From: Candidatus Paraprevotella stercoravium
GTDB lineage: Bacteria; Bacteroidota; Bacteroidia; Bacteroidales; Bacteroidaceae
Assembly (NCBI GenBank): GCA_944320795.1
Contig: CALUIU010000019.1
Span: forward strand, 1 to 62,350
Direction of reading: 5' to 3'
Length of the DNA stretch: 62,350 bases
The position numbers and the translations under genes are program-made. The notes beneath the pieces are model-generated. The model was given only the letters and a program-made list of their open reading frames with translations. It did no database searches and was not told the DNA's origin. Numbering within the stretch: the stretch's first letter is position 1; each line of letters opens with the position of its first letter. Shown piece by piece: positions 29,500 through 38,803 of the stretch.

Positions 29500-30336
29500 T
29501 CAATAAGTCTCCTTGAAAATCCTGTAAAACAGATGATACTTCATAAATACCTTCCAGTAATCATCCTTCTGGTATTTGAAGATTGAATGAAAATCATCCA
29601 CATCCTTAAAGGCATAAACCAAAATCTTCATACGTTGGTTCCTGTCATATAAGCAACGTACAATTTCCCTATATGGTATGTTCCTTAACTCGTACCACAG
29701 TCTCCGAATTTCCTTCAATGCCGTATAATTCAGTTTGGCCGCCACAATGGTCGACTTTATCTCATCTTGGCAGTCCCCGACCTTTGCATGTATGCTTCCA
29801 TCATTCATAATAGTAATGCGCGATTCTATATCCTGCAGATAATATACCGGTGGTGCATAGAGTGAGCCTCTGGCATTGTTACAGCAATGCGAAGATACAC
29901 TGTTATCCAATGGAAACTGGCCCTTACAAGACACAACAAGATTATCCCATGCAATGGTATGTGGATATGGTGGACGCTCCTGATTATGAGCCAAAGAATA
30001 GTCTTTTGTCAGAACTATTTCACCCTCCGACAACTCACCGTATTGGTCATATCTCGATGTTGACGATGCATTCTGTGGTATGATGTGCTCCAGTGTAGCC
30101 TGCTTACTGTTCCCGATTTTCCTCAAGCAATAACAGCAGTATTTTTTCTGTGTGAACATCGCAAGTTCGAGCATTCTGCCTCTATAACCCTTGTTGGTAA
30201 AACTGCCGGAATAATCTATATTCATATAGCGCACACTGTCGCTTAGCGGGTCAGTCGTTCTGCATTCATTCTCCAGATAATCATCTGTTATACCATTTCC
30301 TTCCGCTTTTCCGGTGTTTTTATCAATGTATCGCAT
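29500..30336 (-). CDS. ptuB: Septu-type HNH endonuclease PtuB
   Basis: A 278-residue HNH nuclease. The zinc knuckle starts at CCYC (67-70). The catalytic LEHIIPQ (82-88) holds the general-base His84. It is followed by AWDNLVVSC (Asn132, Cys137) and HCCNNARG (150-157). This pattern matches PtuB, the effector nuclease of Septu anti-phage systems. It overlaps the ATPase gene by 14 bases, giving tight coupling. The C-terminal half (about 180-278) is not recognised and may contact PtuA or DNA. Confidence 0.78.
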   Translation of the reverse strand: MRYIDKNTGKAEGNGITDDYLENECRTTDPLSDSVRYMNIDYSGSFTNKGYRGRMLELAMFTQKKYCCYCLRKIGNSKQATLEHIIPQNASSTSRYDQYGELSEGEIVLTKDYSLAHNQERPPYPHTIAWDNLVVSCKGQFPLDNSVSSHCCNNARGSLYAPPVYYLQDIESRITIMNDGSIHAKVGDCQDEIKSTIVAAKLNYTALKEIRRLWYELRNIPYREIVRCLYDRNQRMKILVYAFKDVDDFHSIFKYQKDDYWKVFMKYHLFYRIFKETY

Positions 30337-31663
30337 CTCCCATTCGGTTTACATTATCTGTTATACGCCTTTCTATCTCAGCCACGGAGAGGTGATATTT
30401 CGTCAAGAGTAACTCCTTCAATTTATCAGCCTTTTCGGTTTCACCCATTTTGATCATGAATGAGCATGCCTCTATCATATTGTCAATATCCGCATTACGA
30501 GCTTCAACCCCCATCACGTCTTCCAGCCCCGTATTGTAGTCCAGTCCATACACATCACAGATAGGTGTCGGAGATATTCCTACAGGATTCATTCTGTATA
30601 TTCTATTTTTACCGCCTTCCATATTGATATTGGTTATTACAAGCGGCGAGTGAGTCGATACAATAAACTGCGTGTTTGGGAATGTTCGTGTCAAGCGCGT
30701 CAACACACTCTGCTCCAGCGTTGGATGCAGATGAAGATCTATCTCGTCTATTATCACAACACCACGCGCTTCGGTATTCCCATTAAGTATGTACGACCTG
30801 TAGGCCAGGTCAAGAATCATGTAAAACAGTCTTTTATATCCAGCAGGAAGTTTTCTGAACGAATAAGTGTTTCCAGAGACTGTGATTATAACAAGTTTGT
30901 CATCAAAGCTGCCAAGGCTAAGCTGTTCAACCGCCATATCAGGATCATCAGACGAAAACTCAACAAGACACCTTTGTATTGCTTCAATTTCGTTTTTCGC
31001 CTTTTCAAACATTTCCTTCACCGCATCCATATTCGACACCTTACCCTCCTTCATGGTACGCTCAGTACGTTCCATAGTTTTCCAGGTACGCTCGAACCGT
31101 TCAAGCCATATTTTACTGCAGGCAGTCTCTTCATTCCATTGGTGATAGCCGAAATTGCGCAAGGATGCGATCTTTTCACTGACCGTCTTGTCGTCTTCAA
31201 TATGAGGAAAACCGTCCGAATAATATGCAATCAGAGGATAAAAATTTTTCTCCGAAACCAGATTCATCAGTTGAATATAAGCATCCTTGAATAGAGTTGG
31301 CTGGTATCTATAGGAAGATGACGAAACGCCGTGCGACCATGAAAATGCTTCACCAAAACAGTGACCGTTGGCACTGATGAGCAAGTCTTTGAAGATGTTA
31401 TTTGTTTCTGGATTGACCATACCGTCTATGTCCTTCTTGAATCCTTCCACCGTAATCTTGGGATTTCCGGCATTCAGTGGCTCTATATCCTTCATTTTCG
31501 AGTCTTTATAAAACATAAAGCTAAGTGCCTTCGATATAGCATGTATCAGCGATGTCTTACCTACACCATTCCTTCCGAAAAGGACAGTCACCTTCTCGGC
31601 AAATTCCATTTCAAAGTCTTCAAAACATCTGAAATGCTTCAATTTTATCCGGTCAATTTTCAT
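30323..31663 (-). CDS. ptuA: Septu-type AAA/ABC ATPase PtuA
   Basis: A 446-residue SMC/RecF-like ATPase. Walker A GRNGVGKTS (30-38) follows the LKHFRCFEDF strand typical of AAA_15/AAA_21 proteins. A degenerate signature KLPAGYKRLF (271-280), Walker B VVIIDEIDLHLHP (302-314) and a switch STHSP (336-340) are present. A helical insert is at about 160-240. With the overlapping HNH gene it forms the PtuAB pair that degrades invading DNA or cleaves nucleic acid on infection. It has its own promoter and so is a separate unit from the restriction operon. Confidence 0.8.
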   Translation of the reverse strand: MKIDRIKLKHFRCFEDFEMEFAEKVTVLFGRNGVGKTSLIHAISKALSFMFYKDSKMKDIEPLNAGNPKITVEGFKKDIDGMVNPETNNIFKDLLISANGHCFGEAFSWSHGVSSSSYRYQPTLFKDAYIQLMNLVSEKNFYPLIAYYSDGFPHIEDDKTVSEKIASLRNFGYHQWNEETACSKIWLERFERTWKTMERTERTMKEGKVSNMDAVKEMFEKAKNEIEAIQRCLVEFSSDDPDMAVEQLSLGSFDDKLVIITVSGNTYSFRKLPAGYKRLFYMILDLAYRSYILNGNTEARGVVIIDEIDLHLHPTLEQSVLTRLTRTFPNTQFIVSTHSPLVITNINMEGGKNRIYRMNPVGISPTPICDVYGLDYNTGLEDVMGVEARNADIDNMIEACSFMIKMGETEKADKLKELLLTKYHLSVAEIERRITDNVNRMGDAIH

Positions 31664-31725
31664 ATATTACAACAATGCAAGGAAATTCGTTATTATTTAT
31701 CAATAGATTAATTATAAATTATCTA

Positions 31726-31756
31726 CAAATGTACAAGTTTACTACCAAACGGCAAA
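31726..31756 (-). promoter_or_regulatory. Promoter of ptuAB
   Basis: Minus strand TTTG (31753-31756), 19-base spacer, TACATTTG (31726-31733). Good Bacteroidetes match, 63 bases upstream of ptuA. Confidence 0.6.
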
Positions 31757-31954
31757 ATTAATGGTAGAATCTTCAATTGTCGAGTCTTCGCTATACAATA
31801 TATTCAACTATCCTGCCCTACTTTATCTTCAAAAAGTTTTGCTTCTAAATATGAATTTGAATTCCCTGTTCTCATGATCCTTCTAAAATTATTATTAATC
31901 CTTTTGCAACCTTCTAAGGTATTAGTCCTTCATTATATACTCAAATATTGAATC

Positions 31955-32659
31955 CTAAATCATTAACCTCTCCAATTTCATTTTCCACTTTTTCCAGTCT
32001 GGCATTTCCTGAGTCAATAACTCATAAAAGTCTTTGGTATGGTTACGATGAACAAGATGGCAAAGTTCGTGTATGATAACATACTCTATACAAATACGAG
32101 GAGCACAGACTAATCGTGGATTGAGCAGAATTTGCCCCGTAGCAGTACAACTTCCCCAACGGGTTGCCATATCTTTCAGTTTGATCGCAGACGGTTTGAC
32201 CTGATAACGATTAAAACGTGCTATTAACGGAGCAGCATACTCTTCAAACTTTATTTCAGCACGTTTTCTGTACCAAGCCAATAGTAAGGCGCGTGCATTC
32301 TTACGGTGCCTACACTCTATTTCAATTATGTTTCCTTTATAATGCACTTCGTTACGTTCGCTATCAATGATGCGTAACATATACTGTCTGCCTAAATATA
32401 AATGAGATTCCCCACTGACATATTTACGTTCGGGAGTGTGTATACCAAAAGAAGAAAAATATCGTTGCTGTTTGCAAATCCACGAAGCCCGACGATGAAC
32501 ATGTTTTCTGATTTGCTCCAGTGGTGCTTCCACTGGAGCCTTTACTTCCACACTACCATCCGGATGCACGCATATACCCAAAGTTTTTCTGGTTCTGTAT
32601 TCTACAGCATACTCCATGACAACAGAGCCATATTCTATACAGTCTTTTATTTGATCCAT
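31955..32659 (-). CDS. YgjP-type (DUF45/M48-like) metallopeptidase
   Basis: A 234-residue putative zinc peptidase of the YgjP family: conserved RWGSC (167-171), HELCH (His197, Glu198, His201) and the following HRNHTKDFY. Such genes very often sit just after hsdR in type I operons; their role there is unknown. It overlaps the hsdR end by 13 bases, so it is translated from the same message. It is last in the restriction operon. No signal peptide, so it is likely cytoplasmic. Confidence 0.88.
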   Translation of the reverse strand: MDQIKDCIEYGSVVMEYAVEYRTRKTLGICVHPDGSVEVKAPVEAPLEQIRKHVHRRASWICKQQRYFSSFGIHTPERKYVSGESHLYLGRQYMLRIIDSERNEVHYKGNIIEIECRHRKNARALLLAWYRKRAEIKFEEYAAPLIARFNRYQVKPSAIKLKDMATRWGSCTATGQILLNPRLVCAPRICIEYVIIHELCHLVHRNHTKDFYELLTQEMPDWKKWKMKLERLMI

Positions 32660-35600
32660 AGTTTTGCCACGTCTACACAGCCGTCAATAATTGTATCCAT
32701 ATCATCAAAAGAGAAATTAAGTCCATACTTCCTTTTCACCTCATCTATCAGATAATCTTCCAGCTCGATTTTCATACGACCAATAATATCCGATTTCTGC
32801 TGCCAGTCAACCAATACACTACCATCCACAATTAATGTATGGTTGATAATTTCATCAAAAGTCATAGCAGTTTCCAATGCCAAATTCTTCAAGCTCATCT
32901 GCGCGTCACCAAATATGCGCTGATAGGTTTCCAATGCTAATCCGTAATAAGCTTTTGCTGCATTATTTTGCTGTAACTCTTCCGGCAATTCATTGTCGGT
33001 ATGGGCCAATATGTCCTCTTTGTATTTCAGGACTCGTTTCAAATACTCCAGCTCATCAATTCGACCTTGTTCATAAGCGGCAATGGTCTCTTTCAGCAAT
33101 TGGGAAAATTTCTTATAAAACACCGGATCTGTATCCATATTTTCAGTAATGAATTTGCTGGTTCGAGAGGCTATTGTATCTGCCTTTGCCGCTGTTCCTA
33201 CAATCTTTTCCACTTCCTGCTCAAAGGCTTCCGTATCAAAGATATTCACTAATTCAGTGATTGGCTTTACTGCTCCACTCTCCACATGCCGATTAATCAA
33301 TTTTTGTATCTGCCCTTCATATTGCTTGTAATCTATTGTATCTGAATAGCGTAATTGAACTGCCGATCTCAGTTTGACGAACATATTCAAGTCATCTTTG
33401 TATCGCTTGATTTCTTCTTCCGGAGTCTTCGCATGGAAATCACGTGTAGAAAGAGCTATTTTCAGGCAAGATGCATAAGCAGTCAGTCTCTCATAAAACT
33501 CCTGTCGCCTGTCTTCCTCACGTAATGACTGTGCATATGCCTCCAAGTCCCGTTTATTGGAAATTGACTTGAACAAATCCCATAAATATGAATATTTCTG
33601 TGGCAACTTTGCTATTTCAGTATCAACTGATTCCAGAGTCTCACGGAAAACCGCCTGTTCTTCTTCATCATAATTAGAATACAAATCCAAAGCTTCGTCC
33701 AATTCTTTTAAGACTCCATAATAATCAATGATGTAACCAAACTCTTTGCCATCATAAACCCGGTTGACACGCGCCACGGCCTGTAACAACGTATGTCCGT
33801 TCAGTTTACGGTCCAAATACATCACTACGATCTTCGGTTCATCAAATCCTGTCAGCAATTTGTCCACTACAATCATGATTTCAGGCTGTTCCTGATTCTT
33901 GAAGCGGGAAATCAGATTATCTTGATATTTTTTAGGAGTCCCGTGCTCATCCATCATCTTTTTCCAATACGCCTTTACTTCTTCCGACGTATCACCGTAT
34001 GACGATTCTTCACCTTCTCGCATGTCAGGAGCTGTAATAAGCACCTCAGAAGATACCAAACCTATCTCATCCAAATATTTCTTATACAATACAGCTATGG
34101 CTTTTCGGGGCGTGACCAGCATAGCCTTGAATTTTGTTCCCTGCCAGTTGTCACGGAAATGTTCAGAGATATTCCAGGCTATGGAATACACCCGTTGATC
34201 AGTCTGGTTCACAAAATCAGTGCGCGAATACTTTTTCTTTAAATCAACCGTCTGAAATTCATTTAGTCCCTCGCATACCTTGGTAAAGAAATCGTCAATG
34301 GGCCCTTCGTGTACATGCTGAGGTACAATGCGTCCCTCATAAAGCAAGGGGACCACTGCACCATCTTCTACAGCCTGACGTACGGTGTATACCGGACGGA
34401 TGATACCTCCAAATGTATTAGCCGTATTCTTTTCCTTTTTCATCAATGGCGTACCAGTAAAAGCAATCTTACAAGCATTAGGTAATACCTTATCCATCTT
34501 GATGGCCATTTCCTTGTATTGACTGCGGTGAGCCTCGTCAATCAGGATAAAGATGTTCGGATCCGTCAACGGGTGTTTCATTCGCTTCACGGCTGTCTCA
34601 AACTTATTAATGACAGTCGTGATAATGGCATCCGTTTTACTTTCCAGCAGTTCCACCAAATGAGTACCGGTGGTAGCATTCATCACTTCCCGCCCACATT
34701 TCTTGAATGTATTGGTAATCTGACTGTCCAAATCCGTACGGTCAGTCACCATCACAATTCTTGGATTCAGTATTTCTTTGGCTTGTGCAATAGCTTGCGC
34801 CAGCAAAACCATCGTAAGTGATTTTCCACTACCTTGCGTATGCCATACCACACCTCCACGACGTTTGCCGTTTTCCAACGTTTTTACCCTTTCTGTAATT
34901 TCTTTGACTGTAAAATATTGCTGATAACGAGCCAGTTTCTTGATTCCTCCGTCATAAATTGTAAAATTATGAATCAGGTCAAGCAGTCTTTCCGGACGAC
35001 AAAGTCCGAACAGATAGCGATCCTGTTCTGTTGGTAGTACCTTTTCCTGTTCCACGGCATCAAAATGCGCCCGCACATAACGGAAACGCTCACTGAACAA
35101 ATGCGCTTTCTGTTTTTCATCCAACGACGTATTTACCAAACAGTCCAACTGTTGTATATATTCCGCTTCTTCTTGTTCCGAGATAAACATCTCCTTCCAT
35201 TTAGTCCAGAATTTGGCAGGTGTTCCGGTAGTGGCATACGCTCCGTAACTGTTTCCTATGCTAAGCAGCAAGGCACTATACAAGTAAAGGCCGCGGATAC
35301 CATCGTCCTTCTGGTTACGCAGGTGTTGAGAGATAGCCTGATCAAGCGCCCCTTTCATGTCCGGTCGTTTACACTCTATCACCACAAGAGGAATGCCATT
35401 AACAAACAGCACAATATCAGGACGGTACGTATCGGCCATCCCGGTACGGGTCACTGCAAACTCTTCCGTTACATGAAACACATTTCTTTCCGGTCGCTCC
35501 CAGTCGATAAAGCGCATGGTGTAGCTTTTTTTATCACCATCGATACTCTGCTCAAACGCCTTACCCAGTGTCAATAGATTGTAAACAGCTTCATTTCCGC

Positions 35601-35892
35601 TCAGATAACCGCCTTCCATCGGGATATTACGCATGGCCAGAACTCCGTTCTCAATGTTTTGTTCCGAAAACAGTTCCTCCTTGTTGCGATTCACCCGAAT
35701 GGAATTAATGCGACGCAACTGGCTACGCAGTACGTCCTCCAGCAATACGTTCGATGTCTTCCCGCCCCGCATTGCCAATGCTTCGTCGGGGCTAAGATAC
35801 GTATATCCCAGCTTTTGCAACAACTGCAAAGCAGGTATCTGGCTGATATGGTCTTCTTTAAATGATATTCCTTCCATATTCATGATTTTCAT
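32647..35892 (-). CDS. hsdR: Type I restriction endonuclease, R subunit
   Basis: A 1081-residue motor and nuclease subunit. The N-terminal nuclease has the PD-(D/E)XK residues Asp159, Glu173 and Lys175 (RPDIVLF, VIECK). SF2 helicase motifs follow: Walker A TQGSGKS (352-358), DEAH (452-455), FTGTPL, VDKLLTGFD and AVARVNR. The C-terminal region is helical and assembles with HsdM/HsdS. Met1, 4 or 6 could start it. Some 117 bases without a recognisable promoter separate it from the HAD gene, so it probably relies on read-through. It appears intact and full length. Confidence 0.93.
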   Translation of the reverse strand: MKIMNMEGISFKEDHISQIPALQLLQKLGYTYLSPDEALAMRGGKTSNVLLEDVLRSQLRRINSIRVNRNKEELFSEQNIENGVLAMRNIPMEGGYLSGNEAVYNLLTLGKAFEQSIDGDKKSYTMRFIDWERPERNVFHVTEEFAVTRTGMADTYRPDIVLFVNGIPLVVIECKRPDMKGALDQAISQHLRNQKDDGIRGLYLYSALLLSIGNSYGAYATTGTPAKFWTKWKEMFISEQEEAEYIQQLDCLVNTSLDEKQKAHLFSERFRYVRAHFDAVEQEKVLPTEQDRYLFGLCRPERLLDLIHNFTIYDGGIKKLARYQQYFTVKEITERVKTLENGKRRGGVVWHTQGSGKSLTMVLLAQAIAQAKEILNPRIVMVTDRTDLDSQITNTFKKCGREVMNATTGTHLVELLESKTDAIITTVINKFETAVKRMKHPLTDPNIFILIDEAHRSQYKEMAIKMDKVLPNACKIAFTGTPLMKKEKNTANTFGGIIRPVYTVRQAVEDGAVVPLLYEGRIVPQHVHEGPIDDFFTKVCEGLNEFQTVDLKKKYSRTDFVNQTDQRVYSIAWNISEHFRDNWQGTKFKAMLVTPRKAIAVLYKKYLDEIGLVSSEVLITAPDMREGEESSYGDTSEEVKAYWKKMMDEHGTPKKYQDNLISRFKNQEQPEIMIVVDKLLTGFDEPKIVVMYLDRKLNGHTLLQAVARVNRVYDGKEFGYIIDYYGVLKELDEALDLYSNYDEEEQAVFRETLESVDTEIAKLPQKYSYLWDLFKSISNKRDLEAYAQSLREEDRRQEFYERLTAYASCLKIALSTRDFHAKTPEEEIKRYKDDLNMFVKLRSAVQLRYSDTIDYKQYEGQIQKLINRHVESGAVKPITELVNIFDTEAFEQEVEKIVGTAAKADTIASRTSKFITENMDTDPVFYKKFSQLLKETIAAYEQGRIDELEYLKRVLKYKEDILAHTDNELPEELQQNNAAKAYYGLALETYQRIFGDAQMSLKNLALETAMTFDEIINHTLIVDGSVLVDWQQKSDIIGRMKIELEDYLIDEVKRKYGLNFSFDDMDTIIDGCVDVAKLWIK

Positions 35893-36009
35893 TTTATGCT
35901 ATAATCTTGAGAGAAATCTTTTTTATTATACAGGGAGCATTTTCTATTCATCCACATTACCATTCAATAGTTTGAAATTTGTTCCATAACCCATACGTTT
36001 ACAGTACTA

Positions 36010-36867
36010 TTATTTAGCTTTATTATGGTGCCAATCCAGCAAACGTTGAAATTCATAATCAGCCTTTATCTTATCCAAGATTCTTTTAACAACCATATTA
36101 ATTTCTTTACCAGTACGATAATCGGCAGGACATACAAAATTGACACGATTGTCCTTTATTAGTTGAAGCGCAGTTGCTTTCTTGGCACTATTGCCGCTGG
36201 CATAGACTGCAATGGAATGCCCTCCATGTTCCTTGATCATCTTCATACAAGGAATGTCCGTATCTCCATCTCCAAAATAGATCATACGTTCGAATGGAAT
36301 AGGACGTTCTTTTTCTGGTATATACTGATTGATTTTTTTGTTGTCACTGACTTCTTTGATACCTTTATTGATTTTAAACAAAAACTGGGTCTTCGCCGTA
36401 TAATCAATGGCAACAGCCGGCCAATAAGCAATGCCGTCCACATCGTAAAGAAAAGAGCAAGCATAAATATTCTCAAATTCTTTAGCAATAAGAGTTCCCT
36501 CTATCATCTCTTTCAGTCCTGAAGAATTGATATAATGTTTGATATCCAACCCAATACTTTTCCCATACTCGTTGACTAAGGCAAACCATTCTTTTACTCC
36601 ATCAAATAGTTCTACATTTTCTCCAAATCTTTTAAATGATTCTCTACGCAAAGAGATACCATTACTCTTTGCAGCTTGTATCATCAAATACATATAAGTC
36701 AGGATACCATTAGCATCATTTTCTTCAGATAACTTTTTATTCTTTGCCCAAAATTCAGACTTATCTTTTCCTATAGCTTGTATAAAGCCAAATTCCTGCA
36801 TGTTACCGGGAGATAGCGTCCCGTCAAAATCGTATATAAGTGCTACAGTAGGTCTTTTCTTTGTCAT
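36010..36867 (-). CDS. HAD-superfamily hydrolase coupled to a SLATT protein
   Basis: A 285-residue HAD phosphatase. Motif I is DFDGT (Asp13 nucleophile, Asp15), motif II is in YINSSG (Ser115), a Lys lies near 162-168, and motif IV is GDGDTD (199-204). A cap of about 130 residues sits between motifs I and II/III. The start codon overlaps the SLATT stop (ATGA), giving obligate translational coupling. The gene is AT-rich compared with the housekeeping genes. Placement in a type I restriction operon with a membrane effector suggests it regulates or processes a phosphorylated signal; the substrate is unknown. Confidence 0.8.
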   Translation of the reverse strand: MTKKRPTVALIYDFDGTLSPGNMQEFGFIQAIGKDKSEFWAKNKKLSEENDANGILTYMYLMIQAAKSNGISLRRESFKRFGENVELFDGVKEWFALVNEYGKSIGLDIKHYINSSGLKEMIEGTLIAKEFENIYACSFLYDVDGIAYWPAVAIDYTAKTQFLFKINKGIKEVSDNKKINQYIPEKERPIPFERMIYFGDGDTDIPCMKMIKEHGGHSIAVYASGNSAKKATALQLIKDNRVNFVCPADYRTGKEINMVVKRILDKIKADYEFQRLLDWHHNKAK

Positions 36868-37604
36868 AATTTGATTATATTATGTTTAAACAAATAATAT
36901 ATGATACATATTCCTATATATAATAAAGGTAAACCATATACACAAAAATAATATATAAAACGAACCAAAAAGAAATATCGTATATTACAACATATCTTAT
37001 GAAAGATACCAATTCTAAAATATTCCTTTTTCTGCAACTGAAACATAGCCAAATCTATTGGTAAATGATTATCATATCTATCCAACACCTTCTCATATTT
37101 ATCTTTTATATTATTCACATCTGGTATACCATGTTTTGGATCCATTTTCAGAGATCTTAACTCGTTATATAACTTAGATATTTCTAATGCACATTCATGA
37201 TAATTTCTTGCACGAACAGAATAATTTTTTGCATATGCAAATTGGCTAAAAACCAAAATTAGAATAGATAATGATATAGATATAAACGTACCGCAGTTTT
37301 CTAGCAAAGTAAAAAATGGTATCTCACAAAGAGTAAGTACACTGAAAATAATTAAATAAGATGAAACCCATCCAACCACTCGATTATATCTGGCATCTAA
37401 TTCTTCGCACCTTTCACTAGCTTTAAATCTGGTTCCTTTAGTTATCCATAATTTATAATTCAGTTCAACTTCAAAATTATTATCTTTCAGATACTCAGGA
37501 ATACGTTTTGCTCTTCTAGATATATTTTTAGCCCTCCTTATTTTTGTATAACATTTCTTCAAGAAATAGTTATCAGGCAATAATTCTATAATACAACGTA
37601 ACAT
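36864..37604 (-). CDS. SLATT-domain membrane protein, putative defence effector
   Basis: A 246-residue protein resembling SLATT (SMODS and SLOG-associating 2TM effector) domains. A basic N-terminal region is followed by two hydrophobic helices (about 76-98 and 104-122), then the helix ARNYHECALEISKLYNELR typical of the family. One or two extra hydrophobic helices end the protein (about 209-238). SLATT proteins are thought to form membrane pores in abortive-infection systems. It lies 6 bases after hsdS and overlaps the HAD gene. The family call is by pattern only. Confidence 0.65.
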   Translation of the reverse strand: MLRCIIELLPDNYFLKKCYTKIRRAKNISRRAKRIPEYLKDNNFEVELNYKLWITKGTRFKASERCEELDARYNRVVGWVSSYLIIFSVLTLCEIPFFTLLENCGTFISISLSILILVFSQFAYAKNYSVRARNYHECALEISKLYNELRSLKMDPKHGIPDVNNIKDKYEKVLDRYDNHLPIDLAMFQLQKKEYFRIGIFHKICCNIRYFFLVRFIYYFCVYGLPLLYIGICIIYYLFKHNIIKL

Positions 37605-37610
37605 ACCAAA

Positions 37611-38798
37611 TTAAATATTTACTCGCTTTTTACCTGTTAATAATACTTGCATCAAACCTTTTTTCTGCTGCTGAAAATTACTTAGCTTTTGTTTGGCTAA
37701 AAATATTTCATGTTCACAAGAAACAAAAACATTAGCTATTGCATTTTGTTCTTGCAAGGAAGGATATGGTATTTTAATATAACAAAAATCTGAATAACTA
37801 ATTTGTTTACCATCTCTTATACCAATTACTGCAACAGCCAACCGTTGAATAAAATCGTAACTCTTAAAGTAGACTTTATAAAAGACATCACTTATATCTA
37901 TCTTCTTATTTAAAACTGTATATGCAGGACTGACAATGCCACGATATTTTGAATATTCAAGGCCACCCTCAAATGATCTTAAACTAATTACAAAGTCCCC
38001 CGCATTAACAAGTTTAAAAGATGAAAGATCACCTTTTGGCATAGTAACTCTTGTTTCCAACATATCTCTTGGAACGACTCCCTTATCTTGGGTCACAGAT
38101 AAAAGAGGCTCTAACTTATTTGAGCGAATAGAAGAACTACCAAAAAGTAAACCGGCCTTAACCTTCTTCCACTCTCCACTAAACCCAAACAAGCGTTTCT
38201 TCCCTGAGAGCAATTGTTGTATCAATCCTTTTTTGCGCAATTCAAGTTTTTCAATGAGTTGTGTTTGCTTCTCAATGGCTTTGTCCCATGTATTCAATAC
38301 CTTAGCAATATTCTGCTGTTCCTCCATTGGAGGAAGAGGGATAAATCTTTTCTCCATATCATTCTTTGTGATATGATGCATTGTTCCTCCTTGAATAGCA
38401 TTTTGCAGCAAAGATGCATCATAATCTAGAAAAAAATATAGATATTGTTTATCAATTCCTTTTAAATCACATATTTTCCAAATATGATAATGATAAATCA
38501 CTTTTTCTTCAGTCCAGAATCGTGGCCCAAATGATGCAGACCATGCATATAATAAATCTCCTTTACAAGCATATTTATTAGCTTCCAACTCCAGATTTGA
38601 AAAATACCAGCTTTCATTTGTAAAAAAATTACCAACACGAAGTATCTTATATTTCCCTTCAGATAGTAATTCATCTTGCTTATAAGCCCTACCGTTAACT
38701 AGCGTACAAATTTCATGTATACGCACCGCTTCCCATTCTTTAGGAATAACTCCCTGTGATGTCTTTTTATAACCTTCTGGAATAATACAATCTGACAT
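37611..38798 (-). CDS. hsdS: Type I restriction specificity subunit (two TRDs)
   Basis: A 395-residue S subunit. Two target recognition domains (about 20-160 and 210-350) are each followed by a conserved helix: PPMEEQQNIAKVLNTWDKAIEKQ, and PSLQEQNAIANVFVSCE. The two helical spacers end in similar LRKKGLIQQLLSGKKR and QQKKGLMQVLLTGKKR segments. It directs HsdM/HsdR to a bipartite DNA site. It lies 5 bases after fic. A second, half-size S gene is found at the operon head. Neither is broken. Confidence 0.92.
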   Translation of the reverse strand: MSDCIIPEGYKKTSQGVIPKEWEAVRIHEICTLVNGRAYKQDELLSEGKYKILRVGNFFTNESWYFSNLELEANKYACKGDLLYAWSASFGPRFWTEEKVIYHYHIWKICDLKGIDKQYLYFFLDYDASLLQNAIQGGTMHHITKNDMEKRFIPLPPMEEQQNIAKVLNTWDKAIEKQTQLIEKLELRKKGLIQQLLSGKKRLFGFSGEWKKVKAGLLFGSSSIRSNKLEPLLSVTQDKGVVPRDMLETRVTMPKGDLSSFKLVNAGDFVISLRSFEGGLEYSKYRGIVSPAYTVLNKKIDISDVFYKVYFKSYDFIQRLAVAVIGIRDGKQISYSDFCYIKIPYPSLQEQNAIANVFVSCEHEIFLAKQKLSNFQQQKKGLMQVLLTGKKRVNI

Positions 38799-38803
38799 AT
38801 CTC

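Noticed and set aside
31804-31926. Forty-codon leftward stop-to-stop frame upstream of ptuA
   Set aside because: Residues look gene-like, but there is no clear start or match; could be a relic, too short to call.
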